Assembly: GCA_002369025.1 (NCBI GenBank)
Contig: DFDV01000051.1
Coordinates: 1-16,875 of the forward strand
Direction of reading: 5' to 3'
Source: Treponema sp. UBA3819
GTDB taxonomy: Bacteria > Spirochaetota > Spirochaetia > Treponematales > Treponemataceae
Length of the DNA stretch: 16,875 bases
This document shows, one piece after another, positions 7,078 to 13,882 of this stretch. The translations under genes and the position numbers were made by a program. The notes below the pieces were generated by a model. It made no database searches. It worked only from the letters and a program-made list of their open reading frames with translations, and had not been told where the DNA came from. How positions within the stretch are numbered: position 1 is the stretch's first letter; each line of letters begins with the position of its first letter.

Positions 7078-8112
7078 ATGATTGTCGTATTGAAAAATGG
7101 TGCAGCGGAAGCAAAGGTAAATGAACTCAAGGCTAACCTCAAAAGCCGCGGACTGGATCTGCATGAATCAAAAGGTGCAGATGTAACTATTCTGGGGCTG
7201 ATTGGCGATACAAGCCGCATTACTCCTGAGGAACTGCTTGCAAATGATATCGTAGAAAGTGCCCAGCGGGTAAAGGCTCCCTACAAGCAGGCCAGCCGCT
7301 CATTCCATCCGGCAGACACGGTAATTTCCGTTCCCTCAAAAACAGATGCTGCCCTTGGCGCAAATATCGGAGACGGAAAAACCTGTGCAATTATGGCAGG
7401 TCCCTGTTCCGTTGAGACAGAAGAGCAGGTAGTGGAAGTTGCAAAGGCAGTCAAGGCAAGTGGAGCCCGTTTCCTCCGTGGTGGCGCCTTCAAGCCTCGT
7501 ACCAGTCCCTATTCATTCCAGGGCCTGGGCGCAGACGGTCTTGAACTTCTGAAAATCGCCCGCAGGGAAACAGGCCTTCCCATCGTAACTGAACTCATGG
7601 CAATTACCCAGATTCCTCTTTTTGATGATGTGGACATTATTCAGATTGGCGCCCGCAACATGCAGAATTTTGACCTGCTCAAGGAAGTCGGAAAACTTAA
7701 GAAACCAATTCTCTTAAAGCGGGGACTTTCTGCAACCGTAAAGGAATTTCTGATGAGCGCCGAATACATCATGGCAAGCGGAAATGAAAATGTAATCCTC
7801 TGCGAGCGCGGTATCCGCACCTTTGACAACTACACCCGCAACTGTCTGGATCTTTCCATTGTTCCCTACCTCAAAAAGGAAACGCATCTTCCTGTCATCA
7901 TCGACCCCAGTCACGCCTGCGGAATCCGCTGGATGGTTCCTACTCTGGCAAAGGCGGCGGTCGCAGTTGGAGCAGACGGCCTGATTATCGAAGTCCACAA
8001 CAATCCGGAAAAGGCTCTCTGCGACGGTGAGCAGTCTTTGACACCCGCGCAATTTGATGATTTAATGAAGGTGCTCGCAAAATACGCGGCAGTTGAAGGA
8101 AGGACTGTGTAA
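7078..8112 (+). CDS. aroF: 3-deoxy-7-phosphoheptulonate (DAHP) synthase, type Ibeta with N-terminal regulatory domain
   Basis: Catalyses the first step of the shikimate pathway, condensing phosphoenolpyruvate with erythrose 4-phosphate. Start ATG 7078 has AAGGAGA (7064-7070) 7 nt upstream. The 344-residue protein has an N-terminal ferredoxin-like domain (about 1-75), as in the Thermotoga maritima enzyme where it mediates tyrosine feedback. The catalytic barrel shows GPCSVE (108-113), RGGAFKPRTSPYSFQG (134-149), KRG (214-216), DPSHACG (276-282) and IEVHNNP (304-310). Cys110, His279, Glu305 and Asp316 match the expected metal ligands. The gene is followed by prephenate dehydrogenase with a 1-nt overlap and preceded by the Tyr-codon attenuator, so control probably acts both on transcription and on the enzyme. 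Allosteric control by Tyr is inferred from the family. Confidence 0.95.
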   Translation: MIVVLKNGAAEAKVNELKANLKSRGLDLHESKGADVTILGLIGDTSRITPEELLANDIVESAQRVKAPYKQASRSFHPADTVISVPSKTDAALGANIGDGKTCAIMAGPCSVETEEQVVEVAKAVKASGARFLRGGAFKPRTSPYSFQGLGADGLELLKIARRETGLPIVTELMAITQIPLFDDVDIIQIGARNMQNFDLLKEVGKLKKPILLKRGLSATVKEFLMSAEYIMASGNENVILCERGIRTFDNYTRNCLDLSIVPYLKKETHLPVIIDPSHACGIRWMVPTLAKAAVAVGADGLIIEVHNNPEKALCDGEQSLTPAQFDDLMKVLAKYAAVEGRTV

Positions 8113-9005
8113 TGGAATTGAAAAACGCAACGTACGGAATTGTTGGCCTGGGAATCATGGGAGGTTCCTTTGCCAAGTCAATCCGGCAGAACATTTTGAG
8201 TCAGGCTGGAGCAAGCGGAAAAGTTCTGGCCTGTAACCGCAGTACGGCCTGTCTGAGTCAGGTAATGGCAGAAGGTGTGGCAGATGCTGTCTATACTTCT
8301 GACAAAGTGGCGGACATGCTTCCCCTCTGCGATGTAGTTTTTGTCTGTCTCTATCCCCACGCCACCCTGGATTTTATGAAAGAGCACAGGGAGCATTTTA
8401 AGTCTGGGGCAATCGTTACGGATATAAGCGGCGTAAAGGGCATTTTTGAAAAATCCATGCCCCAGATTCTCCGCCCTGACGTAGACTTTATCATCGGACA
8501 TCCAATGGCGGGCGGCGAAAAGGAAGGTTATGCCAACAGTGACGCAAAATTCTTTGTGAACCACAACTACATTCTCTGCCCCTCTGATTTTAATAAGGCG
8601 GAAAACCTTGATTTTATGAGGGCTCTTGTGGCAGAAATGGGCTTTACCCGCATTACGGAAACTTCCTGTGACACTCACGACTGGAAAATCGGATTTACAA
8701 GCCAGCTCTGCCATGTAATTGCTTCTGCCCTGGTGGAAAGTGCCGAAGATCCGGAGATTACAGCCTTTGGCGGCGGTTCCTTTGAAGATTTAACCCGTAT
8801 TGCCATGATAAATGCCCCCTTGTGGACTGAACTCTTTATTTCAAACAAGGAAAAACTGGTCACCCACATAGAAAATTTTGAAAGGCAGATGGAAAGGTTT
8901 AAGAAATACATTTCCGAGGAAGACGCAGACAGCCTCCGAGACATGCTTACCGATACCCGTGAGCAGCGGCTTAAAATGGGCTCAATCCGTACGGTAAAAA
9001 AATAG
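8112..9005 (+). CDS. tyrA: Prephenate dehydrogenase
   Basis: Converts prephenate to 4-hydroxyphenylpyruvate, the committed step to tyrosine. The ATG overlaps the upstream TAA by one base (TAATG, 8110-8114), and the SD AAGGAAGGA lies at about 8096-8104 inside aroF. The 297-residue protein has an N-terminal dinucleotide-binding fold with GLGIMGGSFA (12-21), ISGVKG (105-110), and GHPMAGGEKEG (129-139) containing the catalytic His130 equivalent. The helical C-terminal half includes THDWKIGFTSQLCHVIASAL. There is no chorismate mutase fusion and no C-terminal ACT domain, so Tyr sensing for the operon would lie in the attenuator and in DAHP synthase. The neighbouring aroF and the upstream Tyr-rich leader support a dedicated tyrosine role over arogenate dehydrogenase in another pathway, although arogenate use cannot be excluded. 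Confidence 0.93.
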   Translation: MELKNATYGIVGLGIMGGSFAKSIRQNILSQAGASGKVLACNRSTACLSQVMAEGVADAVYTSDKVADMLPLCDVVFVCLYPHATLDFMKEHREHFKSGAIVTDISGVKGIFEKSMPQILRPDVDFIIGHPMAGGEKEGYANSDAKFFVNHNYILCPSDFNKAENLDFMRALVAEMGFTRITETSCDTHDWKIGFTSQLCHVIASALVESAEDPEITAFGGGSFEDLTRIAMINAPLWTELFISNKEKLVTHIENFERQMERFKKYISEEDADSLRDMLTDTREQRLKMGSIRTVKK

Positions 9006-9018
9006 TGTCTTGCTGCTT

Positions 9019-9116
9019 TGGGCGTGCCCACCACAAGTGGCGGTCGCTACGTCCGGGGCTTGCTTACGCGCGGTGCTTCGCACTGCCCCTTAGGTGCACC
9101 CCTCCCATCGCTCACG
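9019..9116. repeat. GC-rich palindrome-dense intergenic repeat cassette
   Basis: About 98 bp of sharply GC-richer sequence packed with small palindromes: GGGCGTGCCC (9020-9029), CCAC/GTGG (9031-9040), a GTGC-TTC-GCAC hairpin (9073-9083) and GGTGCACC (9093-9100), ending in CTCCCATCGCTCACGCAA. The style (GGTCGCTACG, CCGGGGCT, GGTGCACCCCTCCCATCGCTCACGC) recalls dispersed intergenic repeats I associate with treponemes and some Bacteroidetes. Only one copy is in this window, so repetition is not shown here. It sits between tyrA and the promoter of the next gene and may also act as a structured 3' end for the tyrA transcript. The in-frame extension of the downstream ORF through it (TTG 9018) looks fortuitous. 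Confidence 0.6.
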
Positions 9117-9119
9117 CAA

Positions 9120-9148
9120 TGGACACTCATGCAGGGGAGTGCTATACT
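9120..9148 (+). promoter_or_regulatory. Promoter of the small exported protein gene
   Basis: TGGACA (9120-9125), a 17-bp spacer and TATACT (9143-9148), each 5 of 6 matches to consensus. It begins right at the end of the GC-rich cassette and gives a leader of roughly 28 nt before ATG 9183. Confidence 0.72.
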
Positions 9149-9182
9149 TCAAGAGTATTTTAAAAATAAGAGGTGGAGCAAA

Positions 9183-9812
9183 ATGAAAAAAATTGCATTG
9201 TTTCTGATGATGGCGGCTGTTTCTGTGGGAACGGCCTTTGCGGCAAAGAAGTCTAACGGCATCGGTATGTATGTGCGCGGCTCTCTTGGTTATGCAAACT
9301 GGAATGTTGAAAGTGAAGGTGTCAATCACTTCAGCATTGAGCCAGTCTTTGGCGTAACAAATATTTTCCCTGTGGAAGGATTGGGAATTGAAGCATTCGT
9401 GGACTGTAACTTTGGCAGTAAGTCAATGTCAAACTGGTATTGGAACGGAGACCTTAATACCCAGGTATTTGCCCCTGGTGCCCGCGCCATGTTTGCCCGC
9501 TCAATCGGTTCCTTTACTGGCGACAAGGGAATCCTTGACCAGATTGTTCCCTATGCAGGTGCGGGTTTCTGCCTGCCAATTGTCCACTGGAGCATTGAAA
9601 GCAAGACCCGTATTTCTTCTGGCACGGCGGGTGGATCTGTTACACAGACCGTAACCTATAGCGACACGACAGTAAAATTTGATGCGGACTTTGTAACGGG
9701 CTGTGCCTTTAGGTTTACCGACCAGTTTGCTGCTCATGGAGAATTTGCCCTGCGTTTTGGCGGAATTTTCGCCTATTCTTTCCGTATCGGTGGTGCCTTT
9801 AAAATTAAGTAG
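9183..9812 (+). CDS. Exported putative outer membrane beta-barrel protein
   Basis: A 209-residue protein from ATG 9183, preceded by AGGTGGAG (9171-9178). It has a classic Sec signal peptide (MKKIALFLMMAAVSVGTAFA, cleavage likely after AFA). The mature chain is rich in Gly and aromatics, with alternating strands such as GMYVRGSLGYANWNV, FSIEPVFGVTNIF, VPYAGAGFCLPIVHW and AHGEFALRFGGIFAYSFRIGGAFKI. This pattern suits a small 8-strand barrel. The C-terminus is GAFKIK; a terminal Phe is absent, although Phe lies three residues in. I do not recognise a specific family. It has its own promoter and is not obviously linked in function to tyrA or apt. Confidence 0.72.
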   Translation: MKKIALFLMMAAVSVGTAFAAKKSNGIGMYVRGSLGYANWNVESEGVNHFSIEPVFGVTNIFPVEGLGIEAFVDCNFGSKSMSNWYWNGDLNTQVFAPGARAMFARSIGSFTGDKGILDQIVPYAGAGFCLPIVHWSIESKTRISSGTAGGSVTQTVTYSDTTVKFDADFVTGCAFRFTDQFAAHGEFALRFGGIFAYSFRIGGAFKIK

Positions 9813-9819
9813 TCAATCA

Positions 9820-9848
9820 TAGACAGTCACGGCGGATTGCGTTACAAT
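9820..9848 (+). promoter_or_regulatory. Promoter of apt
   Basis: TAGACA (9820-9825), a 17-bp spacer and TACAAT (9843-9848), each 5 of 6 matches. The -10 ends 9 nt before ATG 9858, leaving a 5' leader of about 0-4 nt, so the message is probably leaderless. Confidence 0.7.
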
Positions 9849-9857
9849 GGTTTTGTT

Positions 9858-10391
9858 ATGACATATGATGAAGCCTTAGATAAAGCGATTCGCCGTGTGC
9901 CTGATTTTCCAAAACCGGGCATTCTTTTTTTTGATGTAACAAGTATCTTTACTAATCCCCCTGCATACAGGCACTGCCTTGACCGCATGGTGGAAATCTA
10001 CAAAGACAAAAAAATTGACGCAATTGCAGCCGTGGAATCCAGAGGCTTTCTCTTTGGTGCTCCCCTTGCTGACCGTCTGGGTGTTCCCCTGGTTTTGATC
10101 CGCAAAAAGGGCAAGCTTCCCGGTGATGTCTATTCGGCATCCTATGCCCTGGAGTACGGCGAGGCAACCATTGAGGCCCACAAGTCAGACATAACTGCCG
10201 GCAAAAACTATCTTGTCATAGACGATTTAATCGCTACCGGCGGGACTCTCACTGCAAGCAAAGAACTGCTGGAGCAGGGTGGCGGAAAGGTGGCAGAGTT
10301 CTTTGGCGTCATCGGTATTCCTGAACTTAACTACAGGGAGCGCCTTGCCCCTGTTCCTGTAACTACCCTCATAGATTTGTCTGAAAAATAA
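9858..10391 (+). CDS. apt: Adenine phosphoribosyltransferase
   Basis: Purine salvage enzyme making AMP from adenine and PRPP. The 177-residue protein has the expected length. It shows VPDFPKPGILFFDVTS (14-29), the AAVESRGFLFGAPLADRLG base-binding region (58-75), the flexible-loop RKKGKLPG (82-89), and the PRPP motif VIDDLIATGGTLT (120-132). ATG 9858 is chosen because MTYDEALDKAIRRVPDFP is the usual N-terminus; the TTG at 9837 lies upstream of the promoter -10 and cannot be on the same transcript. There is no Shine-Dalgarno, and the -10 element ends 9 nt before the ATG, which suggests leaderless translation. The MutY-like gene starts 71 nt downstream and could be co-transcribed, since I see no convincing terminator in the gap. 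Confidence 0.94.
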   Translation: MTYDEALDKAIRRVPDFPKPGILFFDVTSIFTNPPAYRHCLDRMVEIYKDKKIDAIAAVESRGFLFGAPLADRLGVPLVLIRKKGKLPGDVYSASYALEYGEATIEAHKSDITAGKNYLVIDDLIATGGTLTASKELLEQGGGKVAEFFGVIGIPELNYRERLAPVPVTTLIDLSEK

Positions 10392-10418
10392 GAGAGTATG
10401 CAGCCGGGAAGGGCGGAT

Positions 10419-10437
10419 TTTTTCTGCATTTTCTGAC
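10419..10437. repeat. 19-bp direct repeat, copy 1 (between apt and the MutY-like gene)
   Basis: TTTTTCTGCATTTTCTGAC occurs here and again, identically, at 11348-11366 inside the 3' end of the TRAP permease gene, so the two copies flank the MutY-like gene. Upstream of each is also a shared CGGGAAG (10405-10411 and 11328-11334) at different spacing. The rest of 10392-10462 holds no clear terminator or promoter. Confidence 0.6.
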
Positions 10438-10462
10438 TGCATCTTTTTTCTTTCCTGTCACA

Positions 10463-11311
10463 ATGGCAAATCTTATTCTTCTTCCTGACGAAATTACATC
10501 TTTTCAAAATAAAATCTGGTCTTTTTATCATGCCGGAAAAAGGGAATTTGCATGGCGGGGCATTTCTGATCCCTATGCCGTTCTTGTTTCCGAAATGATG
10601 CTGCAGCAGACCCAGACTCAGAGAGTTGTTCCCAAATACGAAGAATGGATGAAGGCCTTTCCGACGGCCCGGTCTCTGGCAGAGGCTTCCCTTTCTGAAG
10701 TGCTTTCTCATTGGGTTGGGCTGGGCTATAACAGGCGGGCCCTTTTTCTGCAAAAGGCATGTCAGGCTGTCTGCAGTGAATATAATGAAGTTTTTCCTCA
10801 AAGTCAGGAAGCCCTGCAAAAACTTCCCGGTATCGGTCCCTATACGGCCGGAGCGGTGAGCACCTTTGCCTTTAATCAGCCCAATGTATTTATAGAAACA
10901 AATATCCGTTCTGTTTACATTCATTTTTTCTTTTCTGATGCACTTTTAAACGATGAGACAAAGAAAATTGATGACCGTGATATTGCTCCCCTTGTTGAGG
11001 TGACTCTGGACAGGTCAAATCCCCGGGAATGGTATTATGCTCTTATGGATTACGGTGCGGACTTAAAGAAAAAAGTGGTTAATCCTTCCAGAAAATCCCG
11101 CCAGTATACAAGGCAGTCACGCTTTGAAGGTTCCCTGCGGCAGGCAAGGGGTGCTATCCTCAGACAGCTTTCTCAGAAAGAGTCTGCCAGCCTTGCCGCA
11201 ATTGCAAAATATGAAGATATTGACCTTGCCCGACTGGAGCGCGCCGCAGACAAACTGCTTGCAGAACATCTTATCACGGGCAAGGGCGGCATTTACCGCA
11301 TTTACAACTGA
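10463..11311 (+). CDS. MutY-like HhH-GPD adenine glycosylase lacking the Fe-S cluster
   Basis: A 282-residue helix-hairpin-helix DNA glycosylase. VSEMMLQQTQTQRVVPKYEEW (41-61) contains the MutY signature and Glu44, the counterpart of the catalytic Glu. LSHWVGLGYNRRALFLQKA (81-99) and the HhH LPGIGPYTAGA (121-131) follow. Where MutY has the catalytic-loop DGN, this protein reads IETNIRSV (144-151), so Glu145 replaces the usual Asp. The four-cysteine Fe-S loop expected after about residue 190 is absent; only Cys100 and Cys104 exist. The C-terminal ~60 residues look like a winged helix instead of the usual 8-oxoG-recognising NUDIX-like domain. To my recollection, related Fe-S-less proteins with ETNIR exist in other bacteria and archaea, so this is a divergent subfamily, not decay. 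Substrate is uncertain. No SD precedes ATG 10463. The 3' end overlaps the convergent TRAP permease gene by 10 bp. Confidence 0.8.
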   Translation: MANLILLPDEITSFQNKIWSFYHAGKREFAWRGISDPYAVLVSEMMLQQTQTQRVVPKYEEWMKAFPTARSLAEASLSEVLSHWVGLGYNRRALFLQKACQAVCSEYNEVFPQSQEALQKLPGIGPYTAGAVSTFAFNQPNVFIETNIRSVYIHFFFSDALLNDETKKIDDRDIAPLVEVTLDRSNPREWYYALMDYGADLKKKVVNPSRKSRQYTRQSRFEGSLRQARGAILRQLSQKESASLAAIAKYEDIDLARLERAADKLLAEHLITGKGGIYRIYN

Positions 11312-13344
11312 TTTTCTGAGTCATCTGCGGGAAGAGCCACTTCAGCCTTTTTCTGCATTTTCTGACGCAAAAGCTGAAAGGCAATAAGACCCGCAATAAG
11401 AACAAGTCCTATGATGTCGCTGCTGCTTTCCGGCAGAATACATAAAAGTCCGCCTGCAATAAAGAGTATGCGCTCAGGGAGTGAAGAATGGCGGAAAGAG
11501 TAGCCTTCCAGACCGGAACTGATTGCAAACATTCCGATAAGTGCGGTTGCAACAATCCATAAAAGACCAGGAGCGGACGCATGTATCATGAGCATCTGCG
11601 GGTTAAAGACAAACATGTAGGGGATGATAAAGGCACCGATGGCAAGTTTTGTCGCCTGAAAAGCGGTACGCATTGGCTTTGCTTTTGCGATGGCGGCACC
11701 TGCAATGGCGGCAAGGGCAACCGGCGGTGTTACGTCGGCGATAATGCCAAAGTAGAAGGCGAACATGTGGGCGGCAAGCGGTTCAATGCCCAGTCCGATG
11801 ATGGCACCCGCCGTAATGGTAGATGTAATCAGGTAGTTTGCCGTGGTGGGAGCGCCCATACCCAAAATAATGGAAGAAATCATTGTGAGCAGCAGGGTGA
11901 TGAATACAATGCCGTGGGAAATGGAAATCAGGCCGGCACCAAATTTAAGTCCTATGCCTGTAAGGGTAACGATTCCGATGATGATACCCGCCATTGCACA
12001 GGCAATAGCCACACTGATGATATTGCGGGCGGCGGTACACATGATTTCAATTACTTTCTTTACGGTAAATTCCGGTTTTTTTCCCTGGGCAATGCGGACG
12101 AATGAAGTAACCATGCCGATGAGCACAATGCTTACAATGCCCATGAGTGCGGCGTAGACTGCCGTAAAGCCCATACAGAGGAAGACGATAATGATAATCA
12201 GCGGGAGAATCATGTAGCCTTTTGAGAGAAAAAGGGGAAGAAAACGGGGCAGAGATTCCTTTGGAAGACCTTTCAGTCCCAGTTTTTTTGCTTCCAGATG
12301 GACTGTGATGAAGATACCCGCAAAGTAGAGGAGGGCAGGAATAATGGAAGCCTTTACAATGGTAATGTAGGGTAAGCCCAGGCTTTCTGCCATCAAAAAT
12401 GCAGCTGCTCCCATGATGGGAGGCATGAGCTGACCACCGGTAGAGGCTGCGGCTTCTACTGCACCTGCAAATTCACCTTTGTAGCCCAGTTTTTTCATCA
12501 TTGGAATGGTAAAACTTCCTGAACCGACTGTATTTGAAACAGAACTTCCGGAAACAGTTCCCAAAAGGGCGCTGGAAAGGACTGCAACTTTTGCAGGACC
12601 TCCGCTTGCGCCTCCGGCAATGGCATTGCAGACGTCAATAAAGAATTGACCTATGCCAGTACTTTCCAGAAGGGCACCAAAAAGAATGAAAAGGAAGATA
12701 AAGGTAGAACAGGCTCCGATTGGAGTTCCCATAATGCCTTCAGTGTTAAAGAAGAGGTGGCTTACTACGCGCTGGAATGAATAGCCGCGGTGGTTAAAGA
12801 AGCCCGGCAGATAGGGACCTGCAAATGCATAGAGAATGAATGCAGATGCAATAAGCAGGATGGGGAGTCCGACAATGCGGCGACAGCTTTCTATAAGAAT
12901 CAGAATGCCCAAAGTACCCACTGCTATATCCAGAGGAAGGTAGGCACCTGCACGGCGAACCAGATACTGAAAGTTTATGACGATGTAGAGCCAGCAGGCA
13001 GCACCAGCGAGGGCAAGGGCAACATCATACCAGGGCAGGGTGTTGCGGGGCATTTTCTTTGTAGCGGGAAAGAGAAGAAAGGCCAGAGCCTGTACAAAGG
13101 CCAGATGGCTTGCCCTTAAGATTTGGGCAGTTACCTTTCCTGAAAGTGTTGCATACAGCTGGAATGTGACGAAGGCCACAGAAACAATCACCGTGATGTA
13201 TTGACGCCAGCATTTGTGCTGACGGTAGGCCTGTTCCTTGTCCAGATCCTTCATCAGTTTTTTTATTTCATTTTCGTTGGTAGTAGGAAGCAGTGTGTCT
13301 ATACGGTCATTTAGTTTTTTCTGCTTTTCCTTGTCAGTTGCCAT
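11302..13344 (-). CDS. TRAP transporter fused 4TM/12TM permease (DctQM), TAXI type
   Basis: A 680-residue membrane protein fusing the small (DctQ, 4 spans) and large (DctM, 12 spans) TRAP subunits. A charged cytoplasmic N-terminus (about 1-45) precedes spans from YITVIVSVAFVTFQLYATL onward. The large subunit shows GGASGGPAKVAVLSSALLGTVSGSSVSNTVGSGSFTIPMMK (key parts GTVSGSS and GSFTIPMMKK), the GGQLMPPIMGAAAFLMAE stretch, and GMGAPTTANYLI, which are hallmarks of TAXI-associated fused permeases. It would use a Na+ or H+ gradient for uptake of the ligand delivered by the binding protein at 13883-14839. ATG 13344 has GGAGG 4 nt upstream; it follows the DUF1850 gene by 16 nt. Its final codons overlap the convergent MutY-like gene. 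Confidence 0.93.
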   Translation of the reverse strand: MATDKEKQKKLNDRIDTLLPTTNENEIKKLMKDLDKEQAYRQHKCWRQYITVIVSVAFVTFQLYATLSGKVTAQILRASHLAFVQALAFLLFPATKKMPRNTLPWYDVALALAGAACWLYIVINFQYLVRRAGAYLPLDIAVGTLGILILIESCRRIVGLPILLIASAFILYAFAGPYLPGFFNHRGYSFQRVVSHLFFNTEGIMGTPIGACSTFIFLFILFGALLESTGIGQFFIDVCNAIAGGASGGPAKVAVLSSALLGTVSGSSVSNTVGSGSFTIPMMKKLGYKGEFAGAVEAAASTGGQLMPPIMGAAAFLMAESLGLPYITIVKASIIPALLYFAGIFITVHLEAKKLGLKGLPKESLPRFLPLFLSKGYMILPLIIIIVFLCMGFTAVYAALMGIVSIVLIGMVTSFVRIAQGKKPEFTVKKVIEIMCTAARNIISVAIACAMAGIIIGIVTLTGIGLKFGAGLISISHGIVFITLLLTMISSIILGMGAPTTANYLITSTITAGAIIGLGIEPLAAHMFAFYFGIIADVTPPVALAAIAGAAIAKAKPMRTAFQATKLAIGAFIIPYMFVFNPQMLMIHASAPGLLWIVATALIGMFAISSGLEGYSFRHSSLPERILFIAGGLLCILPESSSDIIGLVLIAGLIAFQLLRQKMQKKAEVALPADDSENQL
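11348..11366. repeat. 19-bp direct repeat, copy 2 (inside the TRAP permease 3' end)
   Basis: Identical to 10419-10437. Here, read on the minus strand, it encodes the QKMQKK segment near the permease C-terminus, so this copy is likely the original and the intergenic copy a relic. Confidence 0.6.
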
Positions 13345-13360
13345 AATTCCTCCACTTTTT

Positions 13361-13876
13361 TTATATATGTTTTGAAAAAAGATACACGGGAAGCGGTACT
13401 TTTTTTATTTCCACAATTAAACTTGTCTGGGGTGCAAAAAGCGTTCTTAAAAGGACTTCATTGTCCTGCATGTCTGCATCACTGCAGAGGGAAATAGCAT
13501 GCTCCGCTATGACCCCAACCGCCAGAACCAGTTTGTCCAGTCTGCGGTTTAAATTACTGATGACATATCCGTCATTTGTTGTTTCAAAAACGGCTCCCTC
13601 GGTTTCGTCTGCTTCGGGAATTCCTGCGCCGTAAGAAACAAAATGGGTTTTCTGTAATACCAGCATTCCGTCTTTGCACTGGTAGTAATCGTGTACACGT
13701 CCCTTGTTTACGGAATGGGTATAGGAAATGACAAATCCCATGAGCGCATTTCTGGAAAGTACCCGCTCACCGGGATTTTTTCTGTTGCTGAGCGAAAGGC
13801 AGGAAACCAGAGGCAGGCTCAGCAGTAAGGCGGCAATCAGAAAGACTGCCGCCATGCAAAGAAAGAACTTCTTCAC
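13361..13876 (-). CDS. DUF1850 putative lipoprotein of the TRAP operon
   Basis: A 171-residue protein starting at GTG 13876, 6 nt after the binding-protein stop and without a clear SD of its own, so translation is probably coupled. The N-terminus has a hydrophobic stretch ending in LVSC (Cys26), a plausible lipobox. The body has the DUF1850 pattern: GFVISYTHSVNKGRVHDYY, LVLQKTHFVSYGAGIPEADE, and a later hydrophobic segment with LLRTLF. DUF1850 genes are found between or beside TAXI-TRAP binding protein and permease genes; the function is not known. From position and predicted export I infer an accessory role at the outer face of the membrane. Confidence 0.82.
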   Translation of the reverse strand: MKKFFLCMAAVFLIAALLLSLPLVSCLSLSNRKNPGERVLSRNALMGFVISYTHSVNKGRVHDYYQCKDGMLVLQKTHFVSYGAGIPEADETEGAVFETTNDGYVISNLNRRLDKLVLAVGVIAEHAISLCSDADMQDNEVLLRTLFAPQTSLIVEIKKVPLPVYLFSKHI

Positions 13877-13882
13877 TTTATT

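Noticed and set aside
9018..9182. N-terminal extension of the exported protein from TTG 9018 through the GC-rich cassette.
   Set aside because: The ATG at 9183 has an SD, a proper signal peptide and its own promoter starting at 9120, downstream of the TTG.
10398..10450. A weak apt terminator from ATGCAG (10398-10403) pairing with CTGCAT (10424-10429 or 10437-10442) before a T-run.
   Set aside because: Only six pairs around a loop of 20 nt or more; not stable enough to call.
10331..10924. A long minus-strand ORF covering the apt-mutY gap and the start of the MutY-like gene.
   Set aside because: It is antisense to a clearly conserved glycosylase and shows no recognisable domain.
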